A stretch of DNA of 64,000 nt, taken from Acidaminobacterium chupaoyuni. GTDB taxonomy: Bacteria; Bacillota; Clostridia; Oscillospirales; Butyricicoccaceae. The stretch lies in NCBI GenBank assembly GCA_047936785.1, contig CP176394.1; one strand, written 5' to 3'. Numbering within the stretch: the first letter of the stretch is position 1; each line of letters opens with the position of its first letter. A model generated the notes under the pieces. The model was not told the origin of the DNA and did no database searches. It was given only the letters and a program-made list of their open reading frames with translations. The translations under genes and the position numbers were made by a program. Shown here one piece after another: positions 54,149 through 63,470 of this stretch.

Positions 54149-54180
54149 TAGTTACCTTAAACGGAAGCGGGTGCAGCGGA

Positions 54181-55299
54181 TTATGGCGCCTCTTCAATTC
54201 CTGCGGCGGAGATGCTGCCCTGATTTTTGGATTTCGCCTGATATAAGTTTTTATCGGCACAATCAAATAATTGTTGAAAATTTTCATTTTCCGAAGAGGA
54301 GAATGAAAGGCCGATGCTGCAGGTCACGGGAAAATCGAAGCCCGACACATCGCACAAAATTTGAAGCTTTTTTTGGATTTCCTGTGGATCGTCATATTCT
54401 TTGAAAAAAAGAATAAATTCGTCGCCGCCAAATCGGCCGGCAATGATAGAAGGGTCGTTATCCACCAATTGGTGCAGCTGACCGGCAAATTTTCTTAAAA
54501 CCTTATCACCAATCAGGTGACCATAACGATCATTTACACTTTTAAAATGATCGAGATCACAGATGGCCAGCGCATAGTGGCTATTAACGGGATGCCGCAG
54601 AAAACGCTCGACACGAAATACAAAAGTTGCCTTGTTGTTTACGCCGGTCATAGAATCCAGCGCGCACATTTTTTCCAACGCCAGTTGAGTTTGATAAGCT
54701 TTCAGTTTATAGCCCAAAGTGGTTATAATCGCCACACAAGCGATGCTAACGGCAATGGAAACACTTATTAAATCCAAAATGAAGCGGCCGGCATCTTTTG
54801 TTGCCCAGCAATAGAGCAGATAAAGAAAAGCCGGGAGGACAATTTCCAAAAAGCGATAAATAGGCCGCCGAGTATAAATTTGTGCCATCAAAACCAAGGA
54901 TAGCGGAAACAAGAACGAAACTTCCTTGGTGAACACACCGATTTCCAAAAAAGCAGAAAGACTTAAAATTTCAAGTGCAAATAATGTAATGGATGCGTCA
55001 ACGATCCATACGGCAGGTGCTTTTCGGTGCGCTGAAAAAACGCATAGTGTGAATATAGCATGTATTAATGTGAAGATTCGCAGCGCAGCCGTTTGCAGCG
55101 CAATTCCCATAATGGGGCACATAACAAACAGATAGAAACACAAAAAGGCCAGGTAAAGCAGTGACATGGGGGAAAGAAATTCCCAGTTTCGCTCATTATG
55201 GATTTCTATGGTGTTGTTAAAAAAATTCCGACAATCCACAAACCATTGCTGAATCTCTTTTTTGGGCTGTTTTCCCCTGAATAACATTTGTTTCACCAT
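54181..55299 (-). CDS. Membrane diguanylate cyclase (GGDEF)
   Basis: A 372-residue protein. The N-terminal half (about 45-200) has six or so transmembrane helices. The C-terminal GGDEF domain contains LDSMTGVNNKATF, ICDLDHFKSVNDRYGHLIGD, GRFGGDEFILFF and ADKNLYQAKSKNQG, so the active site is intact. The RxxD inhibitory site normally placed five residues before GGDEF reads DPSI, so product inhibition by that site is not expected. It makes c-di-GMP; a riboswitch for this ligand controls the SLH gene 20 kb upstream. Confidence 0.93.
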   Translation of the reverse strand: MVKQMLFRGKQPKKEIQQWFVDCRNFFNNTIEIHNERNWEFLSPMSLLYLAFLCFYLFVMCPIMGIALQTAALRIFTLIHAIFTLCVFSAHRKAPAVWIVDASITLFALEILSLSAFLEIGVFTKEVSFLFPLSLVLMAQIYTRRPIYRFLEIVLPAFLYLLYCWATKDAGRFILDLISVSIAVSIACVAIITTLGYKLKAYQTQLALEKMCALDSMTGVNNKATFVFRVERFLRHPVNSHYALAICDLDHFKSVNDRYGHLIGDKVLRKFAGQLHQLVDNDPSIIAGRFGGDEFILFFKEYDDPQEIQKKLQILCDVSGFDFPVTCSIGLSFSSSENENFQQLFDCADKNLYQAKSKNQGSISAAGIEEAP

Positions 55300-55632
55300 A
55301 CTTTCGGCACATGGCAGAAAAATTATTATATAAACTTCTTATTGCAGGAACGGTTGATAAGAACAAAAAATAAAAGAGATCTAAGCATGGCAAAACTCAC
55401 CGATTTGCACAAAAGGCTCGAGTAAGAAAACTCGAGCCTTGAACGATCTCGTAAGACCATTATATGTGTTAAATGATGTAAAAACAAGGGGAAGTTGCAG
55501 GCATCCTGTTTGTTTGGGGAAAATGGGGAAAAAAGCGCTTGGATTCTTAATAAAAAAGGGTTTTTATACAACTTTTGACGCAACGGGGAGAAACACTTTT
55601 CCATCTTGAAAGTTTCAGAAGAGCTGCCGGAT
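55300..55632. other. Gene-free stretch with one terminator
   Basis: About 330 bp between the diguanylate cyclase start and the end of the broken surface-protein gene. It holds the hairpin at 55412-55440 and presumably the cyclase promoter; no other feature recognised. Confidence 0.35.
55412..55440 (-). terminator. Intrinsic terminator after the surface-protein pseudogene
   Basis: Arms AAGGCTCGAGT and ACTCGAGCCTT; on the minus strand TTTT follows. Confidence 0.65.
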
Positions 55633-57387
55633 TTATTTATTGTTTGCACCGGTTTTGGAATGTGATTTCTTGCGGAAGAAAACCAGGACGCCGGCAATCA
55701 CGACCGCTGCTGCGGCGGTGATAACGATGGGCAGAGCGCCGCTGCTCTTTTGCGTATCAGATGTTTCTTTCGATGTGGCGGCAGAAGAGGTCGTGGGCTG
55801 TGCCGCGGCGGCGCCGTTGGTGCCGAAGGTGGTGGAAAGGGTATAATGTTCATCAAAAGCGCTGCGGTCGATATAAGAGGTGCTGACGGCGTTTACTTCA
55901 GAAGTGGAAACGGCGGTGCCATAGTTTCCTGTGACGGTAACGGTAAAGCTGGAATCGCCTTTTGTGATCGTTTTGCCGTTTGCGATAACGGTTACGGTTT
56001 TGCCGTGTGCATCGGTGATTTTGGCGCCATCCGCCGCATTGAGGTTGGTCACGGTGGAATCTGCGGTGACGATCCACTGGGAATCCCCATCGAGATTCAC
56101 GGTGATGGGGCTTTCGGCCGCGGAAGTATTTACTGCGTTTTCGGAAATCGAGGTCGCGCCGGTATAAACAGTGCCTTTCAGTAAATAAAGGTTCAGGCTT
56201 GAAATGCTGTCCACATCGATATTGCCGGTCAAAGTTTCACCAAGACCGGTGAAATTGACTTTGGCGCCGTTTGAACCCGCTGTGCCCTAGTTGTTGGAAT
56301 CGTTGCCCTGCGCGGTGAGAAGGTTGGCGCTGGTGGAATCAAAATCAAGTGTGGTGTTTTGAAGCAGGATATTTGCCGAGGTATTGGTGAGGTAAAACAT
56401 ACTGCCGCTTTGAATGGCGCTTTTCAGCGAAGAATCCACAGCCTGAAAAGTGGCCGCTTCCCCTGTGGTGGATTCGGCATCGCCGGAAGTGGATTGATAG
56501 ATAATGACGCCGTCTGCCATGGGGTCGCTGGCGGTGGCAGAGGTGATGGTGCTTTCCAGGGTGGAATGGTGGATGAGAATGGTGTTCAGCCCTTCCATGC
56601 CGGCGATCTGGCTGCCGGTGGCTTTACCTGTCACATTATCCACTTCGATGTCGCCCGTGGAATATAGCAGAGGCGAACCCGAACCGCCGGTGGAAAGAGC
56701 GCTGTTGGTGACGGAAATATTGCCGCCGCCGCGGTCGGTGGCGATGGATGCGCAGTGGTCGCCCTGCGTGGAAATATCCATTTTATTTGCCACGATGGTG
56801 CCGCCATAAGTGGCGTCAAGCCCGCGGGAATTATTTGCCGTGGTGGAAATGGAGGCGTTGTTGGCAAAAACAACTGCGTTATCGGTTGCAAAAATGCCGT
56901 TGGAACCTTCACTGCCTGCGGAAAGCTTGGTATCTGAAACATAAGCTTTCGAATTATCGCCCACAGCCAGCAAAATGGAATTTACGCCATAAAAGTTGCA
57001 GTTATCGCCGTTGGTATCATCGCCGGATTTCGTAAGAGAGCCGTTTGTGATGGTCAGGGTGCCGCCATTTTCGCTCAGCGCCGCGTTCTGGTCGGCGGCA
57101 TCGGCGGCATAAGTTTCACTTTCAGAGGTTTTTTCCTGCCCGTCGGCGGTCAATGCGCCGGTGAGCGTTCCCGCATAGTCATAGGTCATGGTATTGGCGC
57201 CGCCGCCACCGCCGGAGGGAGGAGCACCGCCGGGCTGCTGGCCGGATGGCGGGGCTGAGCCCGGCTGGTCGGATGGAACCGTGCCCGCGGCGTTCACCAT
57301 CAAACTCATCATGGAGGAAAGGCAGAAAAAGGCCGCAAGCATTACGGAGGCGGATTTTTTCAATGATCTCAGTGCGCTGTATTTCAT
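55633..57387 (-). pseudogene. Secreted beta-helix surface protein interrupted by one in-frame TAG
   Basis: Two adjacent frames, 57387-56287 (366 codons) and the stretch down to 55633, are in the same frame, separated only by TAG at 56289-56287. Joined they make a 584-residue protein. It has a signal peptide (1-34), a Pro/Gly-rich linker, a Ser/Thr/Asn-rich right-handed beta-helix, and after the stop GTAGSNGAKVNFTGLGETL, more beta strands and a C-terminal membrane anchor (ITAAAAVVIAGVLVFFRKK). Related clostridial proteins have Trp before this Gly-Thr, so a single TGG to TAG change is the simplest explanation. Other genes here end in TAG, so general recoding is unlikely. Whether read-through occurs is unknown. 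Confidence 0.75.
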
Positions 57388-57785
57388 TTTCTGGACCTCC
57401 TGTTATAAAATGATAATCAAAGTATAGGCCATGAAATTTTGAAATATCATGACGAACTTTAAAACAAATTATGACTTTTCGGCACGCGCTTTTCAAATAT
57501 AAATTGATTTTCAAATCGGGCGTTATCAAGATTCCACCTTGCAGCCTGTGAAATTTTTATGAAGGAAAAAGGTTTTGGCTGCTGAATAAAACGGTTTAAA
57601 AACTTTTTTGCGGGCCTTCTCATACTTTGGTTGGATGACAAACAGCGCTTTGGCTGATAAAATATAAAAAGAAAATTTTTCTTGAAGCATCTGTTTTTTC
57701 ATAAGAAATAACAGCATAATGGCAAAACAGAGTGATCTTTTAAAATTGCGAAAAATTGAAATATTGTTTGGAAAGGGAACGCCCT
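57388..57785. other. Gene-free stretch between divergent genes
   Basis: About 400 bp, AT-rich, between the surface-protein pseudogene and the LuxR regulator. It must hold both promoters; no riboswitch or gene recognised. Confidence 0.35.
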
Positions 57786-60143
57786 ATGAGCGAGAATCCT
57801 TTGATTTTTATAAAACCTTCTTTGGCAGAGCGTTTTCATAACGCGTGGGAAAGCTGCCGTGTGATTTTGTTTTCCGCGCCATGCGGATGCGGAAAAACCG
57901 TAACCGCTGCCGAGCTGCTGCGCGATAAAAAGGTTTTCACAGTGAATAAAGCCGAGATGTGTTTTTCGTCAGAGGCCCTTTCAAAAGGCTGTGAAGTTTT
58001 GCTGATCGATGATTTACAGCTGTTATCTGAACCTGAACAGCAGCAGGCATTATGCAGGTATATCCGCCATCGCCCAGACCTTCATTTTGTTTTGCTCGGG
58101 CGCGGGCATACGCCCGGTTGGCTGATGCCTTTCCAGCTTGCGGGTATTATGCAGATTTTTGTTACGCAAGACCTGCTGTTTGATCGTGATACCTCGCGCA
58201 AGATGCTCGAATCGCGCGGCGTTTCGGTTTCTGCGCACGAAATGGGCGATATCCACCGTGATATGATGGGATATCCGATCGCTTTGGAACTGTTGAGTCA
58301 TAAAAAGCTGAGCGGCGCGCGTTACGATGTAAAAATGTTGGCAGATGTAAAGCGCGATCTGTTCATTTATTATGATGAAGCGGTTTTCAGCCGTTTTGAT
58401 CCGTTGCTGCGAAAGTTTCTTTTAAGCCTTGCGCCCTTCGACCGTTTTGACACGGAACTTGCAAAAATGGTCAGCGGAGAAGCGCGCGCGGGCAAATTTT
58501 TGGGAATACTTCAGCTAGATACCACCATGCTTTTGTTTGAAGAATTGGATACCTATCGTTTTCGGCCCATCTTCCGTGAGTTTTTGTTATGGAAGACAAA
58601 GCAGGTTGTTACAGATGCGGAAAAAGCCGGGGTTTTCAGCAGAGCGGCGCTTTATTTTGAATTGCATGAAAAGTTTCACAGCGCTATCGATTGCTATGCC
58701 AAAGCGGGCGAAACCGATAGAGTTTCGGCGCTTTTGATCAAAAATGCCGAAATGCATCCGGGGGTGGGGCATTATCAGGAACTTCAGGATTACTATTTTT
58801 CACTGCATGATGAAGAGATTTTGCGTTCGCCGGCCCTGATTTGCGGCATGAGCATGCTCACGGCCATGACGCTGGATTATGAAGCTTCAGAACGCTGGTA
58901 TAACGCCCTGAAAGAATATGTTTCACGGCTGAAAAAAAGCGACGCCGAATATCGTGAAGCCAGTGGAAAACTGGCGTATCTCGATATCGCGCTGCCGCAG
59001 CGTGGCAGCAGAAATTTGATCGGCGTGATCAACAGTGTGTTCCGTGTGATGCTGGATAAACAGCTTAAAGTGCCATCGTTTTCGGTCACAAGCGTTTTGC
59101 CCAGCGTGATGAACGGCGGAAAAGATTTTTGCGAATGGTCAAAATGCGATGATCTGTTATATGCCACCATGCGTGTTCCCGTTGAAACTGTTTTGGGAAA
59201 AGACGGCGTTGGATTGGCAGATTGCGCCATCTGTGAAAGCAAGTTTGAAAAAGGGAAGAATGTTTCAGAGCAGATGCTTGCTTTAATGGCCCGCCTGGGT
59301 GAGATCCAGACGCACGGCACAACAGATATCGAATTTGCGGTGATCGGCCTTTTGGCGCGTATTCAGGTATCGCAGGGCAAGGCGGAAACCGCCCTGCAAT
59401 CGATCAAAAGTCTGCGCGAGCAATATGAGAAAATTGGCGAGACACGATTCCTTGCCAATATCGATGCGCTTTGTGCGCGCATTCATATGAGGTTGGGCGA
59501 TGAAAGCGCGGCGGTGGAATGGCTGGAAAAAGCAGCGCCGCAGAATGATGCGCGGCTGTGGGCCATGTGGCGTTATCAATATCTCACCCGCATCATGGTG
59601 CAGATCGCAGAAGGCGAAACCGAAGAGCCGCTGCTGCTTCTGGCCCGTTTGGCTTCTTATTGCGATGCCTGCGGGCGAATCATGGATGCGCTTCATGTGC
59701 ATATCCTTACAGCGCTTTGCCGTTACCGCCAAAACAGCGATATTTGGCGCGAAGAATTTTCTATCGCGCTGGATCGTGCGCTGGAATATAAATTTATTTG
59801 GCCCATCGCACAATATGGCGCGGCAATTCTTCCCATGTTGAGAAGCTGCGGATGGAAGAAAAACGAGAAATTCCTTGAAAAGCTCGATGCGGCGGCCCGG
59901 ACACAGGCGGTGTTTTACCCCAAGTTTTTAAAACCTGCCACGCGGCTGATCACACCGCTTTCTTCTTCGGAAATGCAGGTGCTGCGGCTGCTATGCCAGA
60001 ACCTCAGCAACCAGGAGATCGGCGAGATCTTGAATATCAAGCTGGCCACCGTAAAAACTCATGTCAGCCATATCCTTCAAAAACTTAATGTGCAGAATCG
60101 AAGTGAGGCAAAAGAAGCGGCGGAAACGCTGCGGCTGTTGTAA
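57786..60143 (+). CDS. MalT/LAL-type LuxR-family ATP-dependent transcriptional regulator
   Basis: A 785-residue STAND ATPase regulator. It has a Walker A FSAPCGCGKTVTAAELL near residue 35, a Walker B LLIDDLQLL near 75, a helical arm and TPR-like superhelix (about 290-700), and a C-terminal LuxR helix-turn-helix LSSSEMQVLRLLCQNLSNQEIGEILNIKLATVKTHVSHIL (last 65 residues). Such proteins bind ATP and an inducer, oligomerise and activate transcription. The start follows AAAGGGAACG. Two small genes follow closely (11 bp and 2 bp gaps) and are likely its partners or targets. Confidence 0.92.
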   Translation: MSENPLIFIKPSLAERFHNAWESCRVILFSAPCGCGKTVTAAELLRDKKVFTVNKAEMCFSSEALSKGCEVLLIDDLQLLSEPEQQQALCRYIRHRPDLHFVLLGRGHTPGWLMPFQLAGIMQIFVTQDLLFDRDTSRKMLESRGVSVSAHEMGDIHRDMMGYPIALELLSHKKLSGARYDVKMLADVKRDLFIYYDEAVFSRFDPLLRKFLLSLAPFDRFDTELAKMVSGEARAGKFLGILQLDTTMLLFEELDTYRFRPIFREFLLWKTKQVVTDAEKAGVFSRAALYFELHEKFHSAIDCYAKAGETDRVSALLIKNAEMHPGVGHYQELQDYYFSLHDEEILRSPALICGMSMLTAMTLDYEASERWYNALKEYVSRLKKSDAEYREASGKLAYLDIALPQRGSRNLIGVINSVFRVMLDKQLKVPSFSVTSVLPSVMNGGKDFCEWSKCDDLLYATMRVPVETVLGKDGVGLADCAICESKFEKGKNVSEQMLALMARLGEIQTHGTTDIEFAVIGLLARIQVSQGKAETALQSIKSLREQYEKIGETRFLANIDALCARIHMRLGDESAAVEWLEKAAPQNDARLWAMWRYQYLTRIMVQIAEGETEEPLLLLARLASYCDACGRIMDALHVHILTALCRYRQNSDIWREEFSIALDRALEYKFIWPIAQYGAAILPMLRSCGWKKNEKFLEKLDAAARTQAVFYPKFLKPATRLITPLSSSEMQVLRLLCQNLSNQEIGEILNIKLATVKTHVSHILQKLNVQNRSEAKEAAETLRLL

Positions 60144-60154
60144 GGAGGAACAAA

Positions 60155-60424
60155 ATGGAAGATAAAATGCTGGCCTTGCGGCCCGGGGTTCAGGCGGCAG
60201 AAGAAGGCGATGGATTTGGGTTAAGATTGAACGGAAATGTTCGCCTTACAAAAGACCGGCGGCAGATCGTGTTTTTGCGGGCACTGTTGGAGGGGCCGCA
60301 GCAGGTTGAAAACCTTGGTGAACTGCTTCAAAAGGAAACCAAAGAGGCCGTTGACGACCCGGCTTTTCACGCATTGGCGCTGGCGGAGTTTATTTTAAAT
60401 TTTAAAGATTATTTGGAGTTTTAA
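60155..60424 (+). CDS. Small protein, PqqD/RRE-like fold possible
   Basis: An 89-residue protein. The order of strands and helices (LALRPGVQAAEEGDGFGLRL, then VRLTKDRRQIVFLRALLEG and PQQVENLGELLQKE) resembles the PqqD-like winged helix that binds peptide leaders, but no radical SAM or RiPP precursor is nearby, so the likeness is weak. AAGGAGGAAC precedes the ATG. Co-transcribed with the LuxR regulator. Confidence 0.6.
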   Translation: MEDKMLALRPGVQAAEEGDGFGLRLNGNVRLTKDRRQIVFLRALLEGPQQVENLGELLQKETKEAVDDPAFHALALAEFILNFKDYLEF

Positions 60425-60426
60425 AA

Positions 60427-60585
60427 TTGAAAAACGAACAGAAGTTTAAAATCAAGATCCATACGACCGAAAATCAGGAATGGCAGGGCGAACTTCAGCG
60501 GGAAAACAACAGGGCGCAGTCGTTTTCATCGGTTATCGAATTCCTTGAAAAAATCAATCGGGAAATCGAAAAAACAGAGCAATAA
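60427..60585 (+). CDS. 52-residue protein of unknown function
   Basis: A TTG-started frame, MKNEQKFKIKIHTTENQEWQ..., beginning 2 bp after the stop of the previous gene. A beta hairpin (FKIKIHTTENQEWQGELQR) is followed by an amphipathic helix (FSSVIEFLEKINREIEK). No good ribosome binding site besides the coupled stop. Small proteins of this shape accompany LAL-type regulators in other Clostridia in my recollection; function unknown. Confidence 0.6.
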   Translation: MKNEQKFKIKIHTTENQEWQGELQRENNRAQSFSSVIEFLEKINREIEKTEQ

Positions 60586-60644
60586 ACAGCGATCGCTGCG
60601 GCCCGGATGCTGCGGGCGCGGCTGAAAGAAAAAACGACCGCCAG

Positions 60645-60678
60645 ATAAAAAACCACCCATGAAAATGGGTGGTTTTTT
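60645..60678. terminator. Bidirectional intrinsic terminator
   Basis: AAAAAACCACCCAT, loop GAAA, ATGGGTGGTTTTTT between convergent operons. Confidence 0.9.
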
Positions 60679-60680
60679 GA

Positions 60681-61538
60681 TCAGCGGTAACGGTGGGAAT
60701 ATTGCCCGGGCGAAACGCCCACCATGCTTTTGAAAGTTCTTATAAAGTGGGAATTGTTTGAAAACCCCACAATTTCGCCCACCTGCTGCACAGAGATATT
60801 TTGACGAAGCAGCTCGCGCGCTTTTAAGATGCGCAGGTTGATGATGTATTCATTCAGGCCGAACCCTGTAACATCTTTGAAAACATGGCAAAGATAATAT
60901 TTGCTCATGAAAAACTGCTGCGCAATGCTGTCAAGCGTGATGGGGTTCTGATAATTTTGCTGAACATAAGTTAAGATAGGCTGCACTTTATGAAAGCTTT
61001 CTTTTTGCGTCAGGCTGTTTTCCACATGGGGATGGTCGTAAAGAATGTTGATATAAAGCAACAGCCGCATAAAGGCAATGCGCCGTTTCAGATCATCGCC
61101 ATAGCTTTCACGGTCTTCGGTGTTTTGGGCATCGCGGACCAGGCGCACAAGCGTATCGGTTTGAAGGGGAGAAAGCATCAGATTGCCGGTATAGGAACCC
61201 ACGGGATGTTCAAAACAGCGCAAAAGATTTGTTTGGGGCGAAGAAAGCGAAGCGGCAAATTCGGGAATGAAATGCACCACATACCGTTCATAGGGAATGC
61301 TTCCGCCTGCGCTGCGATGCAGATCCATGTTGTTGAAAACCAACAGGCTGCCCCGCGCAATGGGATAAGTAGCCTCGCCCACAAAGAATTCGCCGCCGTC
61401 TGATAAGGAAAGCAAAATTTCATAGGTATCATGAAAATGGAATTTATCCATTTTCCAAGAGGCGTTTTGGTTAAAATGAACGACATAATCTTTGCAGAAA
61501 GTGGGGCGGTTATCCGTTTCCATATTCTGTTCTCCCAT
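60681..61538 (-). CDS. AraC-family transcriptional regulator with cupin sensor domain
   Basis: A 285-residue regulator. The N-terminal cupin shows FHFHDTYEILLSLSDGGEFFV and a YPIARGSLLVFNNMDLHRS strand set. The C-terminal double helix-turn-helix has LDSIAQQFFMSKYYLCHVFK and VGEIVGFSNNSHFIRTFKSM followed by GVSPGQYS. It likely binds a sugar or similar ligand. The neighbouring divergent lactate-oxidation operon is a possible target; its gene starts 319 bp away. Confidence 0.9.
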   Translation of the reverse strand: MGEQNMETDNRPTFCKDYVVHFNQNASWKMDKFHFHDTYEILLSLSDGGEFFVGEATYPIARGSLLVFNNMDLHRSAGGSIPYERYVVHFIPEFAASLSSPQTNLLRCFEHPVGSYTGNLMLSPLQTDTLVRLVRDAQNTEDRESYGDDLKRRIAFMRLLLYINILYDHPHVENSLTQKESFHKVQPILTYVQQNYQNPITLDSIAQQFFMSKYYLCHVFKDVTGFGLNEYIINLRILKARELLRQNISVQQVGEIVGFSNNSHFIRTFKSMVGVSPGQYSHRYR

Positions 61539-61856
61539 TAAATTACTTTTAAAGACCTTTTCTTAGAAAATTGCCGAAAAAAGCAAATGGTTTCTAAAAA
61601 ATCTTTTTTTATTATACACCATTGAAGCAAGATATGCAAACAACATCTCAAAATCTCAAAAGATTTTTAGTATTGCTGCGAGTAAAATAGAAGAAAGCAA
61701 AGAAGCAAAATTTTTTCATTTTGGGTCGAAACAGGCGATTGCAGCGCTTTCTTGCGCCGTAAAAAAGAAAAATCGATCGAGCCGAAAGAAAAAAGCCGGA
61801 TATTATCAATCATAGGATATTGCCCGCTGAAAACAGCGCGCAATGGGGAGGCAAGA
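61539..61856. other. Divergent intergenic region
   Basis: About 320 bp between the AraC regulator and the lactate dehydrogenase gene; likely holds both promoters. No inverted-repeat operator stood out. Confidence 0.35.
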
Positions 61857-63470
61857 ATGAAAAGCGAAAGCATTCGCCCGATAACGGCGGAATATGAAGA
61901 ATATCTTCGGGATGAATCACGAACGATCGGCCGGGCCGAAACCATCTCTTTCCCGAAGACAAAGGCTGAGATCGCCGAGATCTTGAAACAGATGAACAGG
62001 CAGGGCATCTGCGTTACGATTCAGGGTTCGCGAACGGGGCTTGCCGCCGCCGCTGTGCCGAACGGCGGCCATGTGATGAACCTTTCGCGCATGGATCATG
62101 TGACGGCATGCCGTTTTGATGAAAAAGACGGGCATTTTTATTTTACCGTTGAGCCGGGCGTTCTGCTTTCCGAACTGCGAAAAATGATCCATCAGAAACG
62201 GTTCGATACCGAAGGGTGGTCTGAGGCATCGATGAAGGATTATGTTGCTTTTTGCCGCGCGGAGGAGCAGTTTTTCACACCCGATCCAACGGAAGCTTCG
62301 GCTTCCATCGGCGGGATGACGAACTGCAACGCCTCGGGCGCGCGGTCGTTCCATTATGGTTCCGTTCGCGCCTATATCAGCGGGATCGAGATTGTTTTGA
62401 TGGATGGCGACAGCATTTCGATCCGCCGCGGGGAACATTTTGCGCAGGGAAGAAAGGGCGTTCTGCAAACCGATTCGGGCAGGATGATTGAAATTCCCAT
62501 CCCGACTTATGAAATGCCGAAAACAAAAAATGCTTCGGGGTATTACGCGGCCGAGGGAATGGATCTGATCGATCTGTTCATCGGCGCGGATGGAACACTG
62601 GGCGTGATTTCAGCCATTGAAATTCAGCTTTTGCCGCTGCCGCAGATCATCTGGGGCGTTACGGCGTTTTTCGATGAGGAAGGCAAAGCATTGCGGTATG
62701 TAAGACTGTTAAGGGGCGAAACATTGGAAGAATGCCCGAAGCAATATCATGTTTCCGCCATTTCGGCAGAATTCTTCAACGGCGATGCGCTGGAAATTTT
62801 GCGGCAGCAGAAAAAAACAAACAGCGCTTTCGCCCAGATCCATGACATTCCGCCCGAATATCAAACGGCCATCTATGTGGAACTGCATGGCGAGCAAGAG
62901 CAGGAAGTGACGGGGCGGCTGCTGGAGCTGGGTGAGATGATCGAAGCCGTGGGCGGCGATGCGGCGGATACCTGGGTGGCAAAAAGCCAGACCGATCTCG
63001 ATCGCCTGATGTTTTTCCGCCACGCGATTCCCGAATGTGTGAATATGCTCATCGACCGCCGCAAAAAGAAAGACCCCTCCATCACCAAGCTGGGAACAGA
63101 CATGGCGGTTCCCGACACGGCGCTGGAAGAGATCGCGCAGATGTATCGCCGGATGCTGCACCAGCGGGGGCTGCAATCGGCTATCTGGGGCCATGTGGGC
63201 AACAATCATCTTCATGTGAATATCCTGCCGAATGACGCCCGCGAATATGCGGAAGGCAAAGCGCTTTATCGCGAATGGGCCAGAATCATCTCTGAAAAAG
63301 GCGGCGCGGTTTCGGCCGAACACGGTGTTGGCAAGATCAAAGCGGAATTTTTAAAGGTCATGTATGGCGAAGAAGCCATCGGCCAGATGCGCAGGCTCAA
63401 AAAAGCGTTCGATCCGCGCTATCTGCTCAATGTGGGCAATATGTTTTCAAAGGAGGAAGCAGCGCAATGA
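61857..63470 (+). CDS. FAD-linked D-lactate/glycolate dehydrogenase (GlcD/LctD type)
   Basis: A 537-residue flavoprotein. The FAD-binding domain has GICVTIQGSRTGLAAAAVPNG near residue 60 and DPTEASASIGGMTNCNASGA near 145. The C-terminal FAD-oxidase domain has IWGHVGNNHLHVNILP and SAEHGVGKIKAEFL. GGGGAGG precedes the chosen ATG; the frame is open 35 codons further up. Its stop overlaps the etfB start, the arrangement of the electron-bifurcating lactate dehydrogenase (LctD with EtfAB) that drives NAD-dependent lactate oxidation with reduced ferredoxin. The substrate could also be another 2-hydroxy acid. Confidence 0.88.
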   Translation: MKSESIRPITAEYEEYLRDESRTIGRAETISFPKTKAEIAEILKQMNRQGICVTIQGSRTGLAAAAVPNGGHVMNLSRMDHVTACRFDEKDGHFYFTVEPGVLLSELRKMIHQKRFDTEGWSEASMKDYVAFCRAEEQFFTPDPTEASASIGGMTNCNASGARSFHYGSVRAYISGIEIVLMDGDSISIRRGEHFAQGRKGVLQTDSGRMIEIPIPTYEMPKTKNASGYYAAEGMDLIDLFIGADGTLGVISAIEIQLLPLPQIIWGVTAFFDEEGKALRYVRLLRGETLEECPKQYHVSAISAEFFNGDALEILRQQKKTNSAFAQIHDIPPEYQTAIYVELHGEQEQEVTGRLLELGEMIEAVGGDAADTWVAKSQTDLDRLMFFRHAIPECVNMLIDRRKKKDPSITKLGTDMAVPDTALEEIAQMYRRMLHQRGLQSAIWGHVGNNHLHVNILPNDAREYAEGKALYREWARIISEKGGAVSAEHGVGKIKAEFLKVMYGEEAIGQMRRLKKAFDPRYLLNVGNMFSKEEAAQ

